Assembly (NCBI GenBank): GCA_905214615.1
Contig: CAJMMX010000011.1
Span: 1 to 44,342, forward strand
Source of the DNA: an uncultured bacterium
Lineage (GTDB): Bacteria; Actinomycetota; Coriobacteriia; Coriobacteriales; Coriobacteriaceae
Length of the DNA stretch: 44,342 nt
Direction of reading: 5' to 3'
Shown: positions 16,601-22,642 of the stretch, piece after piece
How the letters are laid out: each line of letters begins with the position of its first letter
Numbering within the stretch: position 1 is the first letter of the stretch
Position numbers and translations under genes: made by a program
Notes under the pieces: generated by a model
Seen by the model: the letters and a program-made list of their open reading frames with translations, nothing else
Databases searched by the model: none
Told to the model about the DNA's origin: nothing

Positions 16601-17064
16601 CGGAATCCGCCACACTCGAGGCGAAAGAACTCGACCTTGCATCCAATACCGTCGTGACGGGCATTCGCATTGAATACGGTGCGGTAGCCGCCGACTTTAC
16701 GACTCGAAGCGATACGGATTCTTGGACCCGTGATGATCTCAAAGATGAGCACGACGACCTTGACGATGCCAAAGCAATCCTTGGCACAGATGCTCGGGGC
16801 GCAGTCGTGCACATGCAGGCAACATCGGCTTACACACCCCAAACTGCACTCACCAACAGCGCACGCGTCGATCTTTGCCGCAACGGCGGCGGCGATAAAC
16901 TTGAGTCACATGACGAGGACAGTGTCATTCAACGCTGTACCCTACCGCAGGACCTACCGGCAACAGGATCAGCTCCCATCGCCGCTTGCATCACCGCGCT
17001 CCTGACCTCGGGTGCCGCAGCCCTATGGTTCGCTCGCCTTAGGTCAATCCCAAAGAAGCGCTAG
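13633..17064 (+). CDS. LPXTG-anchored adhesin with thioester and six CnaB/SpaA-type domains
   Basis: A 1143-aa cell-wall surface protein. A Sec signal peptide is probably cut after Ala36. A thioester-type domain follows (about 37-200): Cys70 in AYCMNQ and Gln128 in TQLAVW are the pair that forms the internal thioester able to bond covalently to host targets. Six SpaA/CnaB-like units follow, each opening with a Lys such as IVKLDA, IVKRDA, IVKTDA or ISKVDA. Each ends with a Glu such as ETKAPAGY, ESKAPEGY, ETQAPTGF or ETMSPRTY, as needed for isopeptide bonds. A larger unassigned domain spans about 840-1090. LPATG (1108-1112), a hydrophobic stretch and a basic tail form the sortase signal. AAGGAG lies 5 nt before the ATG. 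No sortase gene is nearby. Confidence 0.9.
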   Translation: MSNAPTHSVHSAIATGPLLLLLFLLFGCLAPGAAFAVDGYDQLGFRTISDDCGPFFIGKYEAQDASIAYCMNQERPGPTKPGGPWLNFDQGWVWLDDEFAAIVCHGYPTATSFGGYHLSPDRARAATQLAVWMLNGTTHVDGTYSYTTAQGKTKSGHFTADNEVVAAARWLHDSAKSGSLKAAPHRARRYLGTVSGGSRRQDMLYVLPAVSVSFQKQSANAAITSGNNTYQFDGATFDVFESASGARVGTVQMDSNGRAQATLLPNTAYYLVETKAPAGYVPRPDRVAFTTTDNGGYVTIDEQPGTITLRIVKLDAATNAGPQVGASLAGAEFVCVSQSTPGWTQTLRTDESGRATLTDVPLGTFTIYESKAPEGYLPSGDSWSYTVGADQLGDSGVVEIESRVSDIPIAFNLEISKFKDYGNSDQSGLEQPAGDVVFEVVSNSSQQVVGTLTTNIYGFASTKDQPEAWFGTGKRPAGVHGAVPYDRAGYTVREVPETIPEGFKRAGEWTVEANQISDGAELQYIVDNHALSTHLQIVKRDAQTGASVPLAGFTFQLLDSNHKPVSQTCWYPAYNVMDTFTTDATGTVTLPESLVPGTYYVRETSAKEPYLVGGEIEVNIPADINLTPVAIVSYYDHAATGNIRIVKTDAVDGSSLAGAIFEIRASGDIVRPDGSIAALDGEAVATVTTDETGEARADDLPLGSGTARYEVVETQAPTGFLLDRTHHIVDLTYADQKTPVVEARLNVSDDYTKVDISKVDASGEQEVKGAQLTLYGPDKTEIDSWTSSDKPHRIEHLAPGTYSLRETMSPRTYDLAEEITFEIKDTGEVQSVAMKDAPIEIKGQVDKRQELVQPIGKGLLANGDGKNRAAMQTNTDGLFSYTIDARNDSATWVDEFTITDDLECAKDGTARFVSIETPVAIGDLNGLCNVWYRTTPLDSTDVDEPANATLGDGHENPWLESDEVKESLGEDCRLVDYDGWHLWKADVSTTESATLEAKELDLASNTVVTGIRIEYGAVAADFTTRSDTDSWTRDDLKDEHDDLDDAKAILGTDARGAVVHMQATSAYTPQTALTNSARVDLCRNGGGDKLESHDEDSVIQRCTLPQDLPATGSAPIAACITALLTSGAAALWFARLRSIPKKR

Positions 17065-17073
17065 AGCGATGAA

Positions 17074-17109
17074 AAAGCGGGCGAGCCAGTCCCCCGGCTC
17101 GCCCGCTTT
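17074..17109. terminator. Bidirectional terminator between adhesin and minus-strand genes
   Basis: A perfect 14-bp stem AAAGCGGGCGAGCC/GGCTCGCCCGCTTT with an 8-nt loop. It has As on one side and Ts on the other, between convergent genes. Confidence 0.85.
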
Positions 17110-17130
17110 CAATCATTTAAATCGCCGCAT

Positions 17131-17349
17131 CTACTCTGCAGACGAAGATCCACCATCAACGATTGCTTGCTCGGACTCAGGAATCCCATCGGCACCCGTG
17201 CTCTGTTCTTGCTCCACCTCTTCGCTGATTGCGGAGGCGGGGGTCGAGCCCTTCGCGCCCACGATGTAGGCAGCTCCAAGCCCTAACGCAATGGCAATCA
17301 AGGTCAAAATCACGTAGACAGGCCAATGGCGCTTAATATACGAAAACAC
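17131..17349 (-). CDS. Small single-TM protein of unknown function
   Basis: A 72-aa protein with a short basic N-terminus (YIKRHW), one TM helix (about 10-31) and a Glu/Ser-rich acidic tail predicted outside. AAGGAG lies 5 nt before the GTG start, which supports translation. It begins 21 nt after the stop of the M28-like gene, so it is probably the second gene of that operon. No family is recognised. It could be an accessory subunit of the M28-like membrane protein; that is only inferred from linkage. Confidence 0.6.
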   Translation of the reverse strand: MFSYIKRHWPVYVILTLIAIALGLGAAYIVGAKGSTPASAISEEVEQEQSTGADGIPESEQAIVDGGSSSAE

Positions 17350-17370
17350 GTTGACTCCTTAGAGCTCCGT

Positions 17371-20300
17371 CTACGAACGGCGGATAACCTCGGTCACGAC
17401 CTCGGATACCGTGGCAATGTTCGTCGGGTTGACATTGTGGGGCAGGTCGTCCTCGGTACGAGCGCAAGCCAGACGCGTGCCGTCCACGCCGGCGATGGTG
17501 AGGGCTCGGCGGCTCGCCTCGAGCGCGGCGTAGGCATCGGTCTTGGCATAGGGCATCTCGAGCGCGCCACAATCGACATGGAACGACTTGCACACCTTGC
17601 TGACCAGGTTCATGATGCGGCGATCACCCTTGAGCAGCTGCTGTTCGCCCTCAACCGTCACCACCGAAAGCCTACCGGCGCCGACGGATTCAAGATTGAT
17701 GAAGAAGACGCCGCGGAGCTTATCGCGATGCGAAGCCAAGAAGGCCTTCATACCGGAGCCATCACAATCCGAGGCGCCCGTTGCCACAAACCAGATATCG
17801 TGACCGAGCAGCTCATCGTCGCCCATAGAGGCGACAGCCGAGAGCATATCTTCGGAAGAAGCGCCGTCGGAAGACGTAGCGCCGCCCTTCCAGCCATCGT
17901 TATCGTCCTCGAAATTATCCCACGAACCGATGCCGCGACCGGACTTCTTGGCATCGTAATCGTCTTCGACGCCCAGCCAATCACTCATGCTGTCCTGTTC
18001 GTTTTTCTTTTTACGACCGAACAGGCCGCCCAGGCCGCGCTTGCGAGACTTGGGCGCCGCCGGGGCGGGAGCCGAAATGGTCTCGATCGGCTGAGCGCCC
18101 GACGCAACGGGCCTAGGAGGCGCAACGGGTGCCGATGTTGGTTCGGGACCCTGAGCGGTAGCAAAGGGGTCGTTGACCTGTGCGGAGGGGTCGGGAAGGT
18201 CGAACAGCGACGTGCGAGACGCAACGTTTGCCTGCTTCATCGACGGCAGCGACGGATCGGGGACCGAAGCCAGCGGAGACGAGGAAGGTGCAGGCGACGG
18301 AGCCGACGCCGGATCGGGAACATTCACCTGCGGACGCGGTGATGCCTGGGAGGAAATCTGGGCCATAAGGGAATCGACCGTTTCGTCCTGGGTGGGAGCA
18401 ACATCGGCAACCGTGGCACCGGAACCACTCGGGGTCGGCATGGTGAAAATCTGCGTGGAGTAAGGCCTCGACTCATCTGTCTCGGGAGCCTTGGAAACCG
18501 CAGGCACTTCCTCCTGCTCGACCTCGGTCGAATCACCTTGATCGGCTGCCGCGTATTGCTCTTCGTCACAGCTGACCTCGACGGGCTCGTGCCCAGCGAC
18601 ATCTTGGATTTCGGCAGCATCAATAGGCTCGTCATCGTCTGCCGCGTCGCCCTGCTCATCGGAAACAGGAAGGGGCTCGGCAATCGCGGTGCCTTGCTTT
18701 TCAAACGTTATCGTGGAATCGAACTGCGCGGCATCAAACGACATGGTGCTATCGACGTGCTGCTGAGCCTCAAAGGACGTTGTAGCTTCGGCGGCGTCGA
18801 CAGGCACGGACTGCATAGCCTCGTTCTGCTCGAACTCTTGCGCCGCGCGCTCACGTGCCGCCTCGGCTGCCTGCTGCTGAGCGATAGCCTCCTGCTCGGC
18901 AGCCTCGCGTGCGGCAGCGCGCTTCCCCTCGAAATCGTCGACAAATTTCCTGCCCTTTGCAAGCGCACCCTTAAAGAAGTTGGAAGCGCTGGCGCCAATC
19001 GAAGAGAACGCGGATGCAATATCGGCATGGGGCGTTGCCGCGGGAATCTCGGCCGAGAAATCAGTATCGCTCTCGTAAGACACGCGCCTCGGCTGTTCAG
19101 CGTAATCGTCGTCAGGCTCGTCCGTAACGTCTTGCGCCGGCGCGGCGGGAGCCAAAATGTCCAGTCCTGCCGCGGGATCGATCGCGGACACCGCCTCGGG
19201 CTCGGCAACGGCAGCGGCAACCGCGGCAGACTCATCATCCACGGCGACAACGGGCGCAGATGCAGTCACGACGGGGGCAGGCTCGGGCTCAAACGTCGGC
19301 TCCTCGCCTTCCTCGTAATCGAGCGTGCAGGACTCGGGAAGCATTCCGAGCGCACGGATGGCATCCGAACCAAAGCGGATGTTGCCGGCGGCATTGCGAT
19401 AGAGCCTGGGCTCGGGCTCGGCCGCGACAGGCTCCTCCGCCGGCTCGGCAGTGGGAACCTCGTCATTGAACTCTTCGGCCTGGACAGCCTGATTCTGATC
19501 CTCGGGCACGATGGCGCCAATCAGCGTCTCGTCGGCAGACGCACCCTCAAAGCCCTCGATCTGCTCGTCGAAAGCCTCGCCCTGTTCGGGCTCGGTCTGA
19601 GCGTCGGGAGCAATCGGCTGACCGAACTCGTCCTCGGCGTAGGTAGGCTCTTCATACTCGATGGTGTTGCCGTAGTCGTTTTGCTGTTGGGCCGCGGCAT
19701 ACTCCGCTGCTGCGCGCGCCATCTCCTCGGCACGACGCTTCTGCTCCCCAAAATAGGTATCGAACGGAACATCGTCGGGAAACTCGTTTTCGCCCTGGAA
19801 GGGAGCAACGTTGTCCATAACGCCGAGCATAGCGGCGACAGAAGACTTGTTGCACACTGCGCCGGACGTATAGGGAAGCACAAAACGGTTAGAAATGATG
19901 TTTGCCGCGTTGGCGAGCGCAACGAGGGAAGCGAGGATCGCGACAATCCACAGCAGAACCTTGAGCGCGCCGGGGAGCGGCAGGATACGCAAGATGGCAA
20001 CGGCAGCAGGGGCAACCGTGGCAACGGGCAACAGCTTGGCGATGAGCGCACGATACGAAGCATAGGGCTCGCGGGCGAGCAACTCGGCACGGGGAGAGTC
20101 GTAGTGTGCGACAACGACCACCGGGCGGTTGCGCGGAGACGCGAGCGGGCCCGAGGCCTTGTGGTAGGCGATGACATTTTGGCTCACGCCCGTCTTGCCC
20201 AGGCGCGAAACCACGGGGTGGCCCGTGCGCTCGAGCACGTAAAGAACGGCGCCGACAATGGCCAGCAAGGTGCCGACCAAGCCGATGCCGCCGCCGATGC

Positions 20301-20517
20301 CCATCAGCAGGGCGCCGGCAAACGCAAGAATACCGGTAACGGCAAATGCCAACCTGCTGGGCGCCGGGGCATTGAACTCCTGAACCTCGGGATCAAAGCC
20401 GTGGTTGCGGAAGATCTGAGCGATATCCTCGGCAGCCAAGCGCTCTTCTTCGCTGCATGCCGGCGTGATGCCGGTGTTCTGCAGCAGGTGGTTAATATAG
20501 TTCTGGGTGTTCGCCAT
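17371..20517 (-). CDS. M28-like peptidase protein split by a very long low-complexity insertion
   Basis: A 1048-aa protein. The N-terminal part resembles M28 zinc aminopeptidases, with His138 and Asp140 in VVVAHYDSPRAE, and carries two hydrophobic segment pairs (about 57-96 and 165-205). Residues ~235 to ~900 are an acidic Ala/Glu/Pro/Ser/Gln-rich region without recognisable fold. The peptidase fold resumes at about 905. Of the usual metal ligands His138, Asp140, Glu943 (NLESVG) and His1027 (LPHNVNP) can be matched. The bridging Asp appears as Asn223, and the catalytic Glu-Glu motif is missing from ATGASDCDGSG (about 912-922). Activity is therefore doubtful. The frame reaches 20667, but GGAG lies 5 nt before the ATG at 20517. 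Confidence 0.72.
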   Translation of the reverse strand: MANTQNYINHLLQNTGITPACSEEERLAAEDIAQIFRNHGFDPEVQEFNAPAPSRLAFAVTGILAFAGALLMGIGGGIGLVGTLLAIVGAVLYVLERTGHPVVSRLGKTGVSQNVIAYHKASGPLASPRNRPVVVVAHYDSPRAELLAREPYASYRALIAKLLPVATVAPAAVAILRILPLPGALKVLLWIVAILASLVALANAANIISNRFVLPYTSGAVCNKSSVAAMLGVMDNVAPFQGENEFPDDVPFDTYFGEQKRRAEEMARAAAEYAAAQQQNDYGNTIEYEEPTYAEDEFGQPIAPDAQTEPEQGEAFDEQIEGFEGASADETLIGAIVPEDQNQAVQAEEFNDEVPTAEPAEEPVAAEPEPRLYRNAAGNIRFGSDAIRALGMLPESCTLDYEEGEEPTFEPEPAPVVTASAPVVAVDDESAAVAAAVAEPEAVSAIDPAAGLDILAPAAPAQDVTDEPDDDYAEQPRRVSYESDTDFSAEIPAATPHADIASAFSSIGASASNFFKGALAKGRKFVDDFEGKRAAAREAAEQEAIAQQQAAEAARERAAQEFEQNEAMQSVPVDAAEATTSFEAQQHVDSTMSFDAAQFDSTITFEKQGTAIAEPLPVSDEQGDAADDDEPIDAAEIQDVAGHEPVEVSCDEEQYAAADQGDSTEVEQEEVPAVSKAPETDESRPYSTQIFTMPTPSGSGATVADVAPTQDETVDSLMAQISSQASPRPQVNVPDPASAPSPAPSSSPLASVPDPSLPSMKQANVASRTSLFDLPDPSAQVNDPFATAQGPEPTSAPVAPPRPVASGAQPIETISAPAPAAPKSRKRGLGGLFGRKKKNEQDSMSDWLGVEDDYDAKKSGRGIGSWDNFEDDNDGWKGGATSSDGASSEDMLSAVASMGDDELLGHDIWFVATGASDCDGSGMKAFLASHRDKLRGVFFINLESVGAGRLSVVTVEGEQQLLKGDRRIMNLVSKVCKSFHVDCGALEMPYAKTDAYAALEASRRALTIAGVDGTRLACARTEDDLPHNVNPTNIATVSEVVTEVIRRS

Positions 20518-20715
20518 GTGCGCTCCACATCCATAATCCGACAAATAGGCCCAATGCATGCACATTAGAACCGTATATAGTCGAAAGTATACCCCGAGCG
20601 AGCGCAAACGACCGAATTCGGGCCATCTTAACGCCCCGAGCGGACGAGGATATAGCCTAATCTCCATATCGGACTAAAATCATGGCAGCAAACCACCTTC
20701 TCATGCGAGGACTCT
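20518..20715. promoter_or_regulatory. Divergent intergenic region
   Basis: This 198-bp gap separates the M28-like gene (minus) from the first WYL regulator (plus). It is AT-richer than the flanking genes and must hold both promoters, but I could not fix a convincing -35/-10 pair for either direction. The palindromic ATGCATGCAC and TATATAC stretches around 20555-20580 are possible operator sequence. Confidence 0.4.
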
Positions 20716-21738
20716 ATGACGGCAAGCGACGCGACCGCGACAATTAAAAAGGGGAATTCGAAGCCCAGTTTCGATAAAACGGCTCAGCGCATCCTCAATC
20801 TTTTCTTTGTGCTCAACAGCTCCCCCGAACCGCTGACGACCGAGCAGATCGTCTTGGATTCTGACCTGGGATATGGCTCGGGCAATATCGACTCGGATAA
20901 GCGCAAGTTTCGGCGCGATCGTGACAAACTGCTCGAACGCGGCATCTTAATCAAGGAGGTTCGCCCCGCCGGCGCGCAGGAGACCGAGGAAAGCTCATGG
21001 ACAATCGACCGCGAGCACACGTTTGCGGCAGGCGGCCTCATCACCGCAGACGACGCCGATATCCTGCTCAACGCTATCGACCAGACAATAGCGGCCGGCT
21101 CATCCACTTTTGCCGCGCCGCTTGCCGATATTCGTTCCAAGATTGCCTACCTCACCGGCAGGACGACGGCGGACGAAGCACCGATCCGCCGCTCTCCCAC
21201 CGTCGATGCGGTATGGAGCGCCTTTGCCGAGCGATGCGCGCTGCGATTTTTATATCAGAACGGACGCGGTGAGCAGAAAGAGCGTACCGTCTGCGTCTAC
21301 GGCATGTTCGAGCGCGAGGGCGTTGCGTACTTCTGCGGCCTCGACAATGCCACCGACGACATCAGGACATTCCGCTGCGACCGTATCGTTCGCGCTTGGC
21401 GTCCTTCGAAGGCCTACGCCATCCCTGCGGACTTCAACCTCAGCGACTACCTGTTCTTTGAATTCGATTTTGCCGACCGCCCGCCCGTTGCGGCTACGTT
21501 CTCGTTCGCCCCGCAAACGCAGATCGATATGATCAACGGCCTCACGCGCGGGCGAGGTGAGCTCGCACACACCGATTCGGGATGGACTTGGACCGTTGAC
21601 GTGCGCGATCTTGAAGCCGCCGCCTCATTTTGCATGGCCCACGCCATGGACGGCATGAGGCCCATGGCCCCCAAATCGCTCAAGCAGGCGTGGAACCACC
21701 TCATTGAAAGGACGGTGCACGAGCATGCCCGTGCGTAA
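20716..21738 (+). CDS. WYL-domain transcriptional regulator (PafB/PafC type), first of pair
   Basis: A 340-aa protein with an N-terminal helix-turn-helix region (about 17-95, QRILNLFFVLN...TTEQIV, then RKFRRDRDKLLERGI). A WYL domain (about 155-235) follows, then a C-terminal WCX-like extension. WYL proteins of this shape act as DNA- and ligand-binding regulators. In mycobacteria the PafB-PafC heterodimer drives the RecA-independent DNA-damage response. The ATG has AGGA about 5 nt upstream. It overlaps the next WYL gene by 14 nt, as in tandem pafBC. No proteasome genes are adjacent, so the Paf comparison rests on architecture alone. Confidence 0.82.
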   Translation: MTASDATATIKKGNSKPSFDKTAQRILNLFFVLNSSPEPLTTEQIVLDSDLGYGSGNIDSDKRKFRRDRDKLLERGILIKEVRPAGAQETEESSWTIDREHTFAAGGLITADDADILLNAIDQTIAAGSSTFAAPLADIRSKIAYLTGRTTADEAPIRRSPTVDAVWSAFAERCALRFLYQNGRGEQKERTVCVYGMFEREGVAYFCGLDNATDDIRTFRCDRIVRAWRPSKAYAIPADFNLSDYLFFEFDFADRPPVAATFSFAPQTQIDMINGLTRGRGELAHTDSGWTWTVDVRDLEAAASFCMAHAMDGMRPMAPKSLKQAWNHLIERTVHEHARA

Positions 21739-22642
21739 ACTCACCAGCGAGCAGAGGCTCTCGCGCGCCATCGACATCATGGAGGCCCTCTACGCCGCCG
21801 GCGAGAGCGGCATGACACGAACTGAGATTTGCAGTCGCTTTGACATCACGGGAGTGTCGCTCGACGAGATTCTCGAGATCGTCTCGACGCTCGCGGACCG
21901 AGAATCGGGTGCGCGCATCATCTGCGAATGCCACGGCGAGCGTGTGATCCTCACCGGTGACGCCGGACGTGTGCTACCGCTGCGCTTGAGTACCGCCGAG
22001 GGCGCTGTGCTCAACCACGAACTTGAATCGTTGGGGATCGAGCCGCAGACGGCAGCTCGGATTCGACACGCTCTTCTACCCGAAGAGCTCGGCTATAACC
22101 AGCACGTCTTTGACACCGTCAACCACGGGTCGCACTGGCAGCAGCTGAGCTGCGCCATTCAGGACGGCGTTCGCTGTCGTATCTCGTATCGCTCGATGGA
22201 CGATGCGCGGCCACGCGAGCGTCTGGTCGACCCCTTGCGCATTACAGCAAACGGCGACCAAACATATCTGATTGCCTGGGACATCGCGGTCGATGAGCAG
22301 CGCACCTATCGCATGGATAAAATCGAGGGACTCGCCTTGACGGAAGACTCCGTCGTGCCTCACGCACCGGACGTTGCATCCCTCCACGATTCCCTTGCCC
22401 GGACGCAGCGTAGCGCAAAGCTCTTGATGCCATTCGATATGGCGGAGCATCTGGACTGGGCCGGCATCACCCTAATCGAACGCAGCGGGACAGACATGGC
22501 AACGGTAACCGTACATTACGGCTCCGAGCGTTGGCTGCTGAGCCAGATAATCGCAGCGGGCGGAGCCATCCGCATCTTGGATGACCCCGCCTTGTCAAAG
22601 CGTCTGTGCGATATGGCAAAAACCCTCGTCTGTCCGCTTTAG
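21725..22642 (+). CDS. WYL-domain transcriptional regulator (PafB/PafC type), second of pair
   Basis: A 305-aa partner of the preceding regulator. It has an N-terminal HTH (about 4-70, QRLSRAIDIMEALYAAGESGMTRTEI), a WYL domain (about 145-215, ending RTYRMDKIEGLAL) and a C-terminal WCX-like segment. The frame opens at a TTG (21704), but the ATG at 21725 inside the end of the first gene is more plausible. Its stop overlaps the stop of the convergent helicase gene by 4 nt, so there is no room for a terminator between them. Confidence 0.82.
   Translation: MPVRKLTSEQRLSRAIDIMEALYAAGESGMTRTEICSRFDITGVSLDEILEIVSTLADRESGARIICECHGERVILTGDAGRVLPLRLSTAEGAVLNHELESLGIEPQTAARIRHALLPEELGYNQHVFDTVNHGSHWQQLSCAIQDGVRCRISYRSMDDARPRERLVDPLRITANGDQTYLIAWDIAVDEQRTYRMDKIEGLALTEDSVVPHAPDVASLHDSLARTQRSAKLLMPFDMAEHLDWAGITLIERSGTDMATVTVHYGSERWLLSQIIAAGGAIRILDDPALSKRLCDMAKTLVCPL

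Noticed and set aside
18538..20568. 676-codon open frame antisense to the M28-like gene
   Set aside because: Arg/Gly/Leu-rich shadow of the low-complexity insert, without an SD. The minus frame has a good SD and recognisable peptidase motifs.
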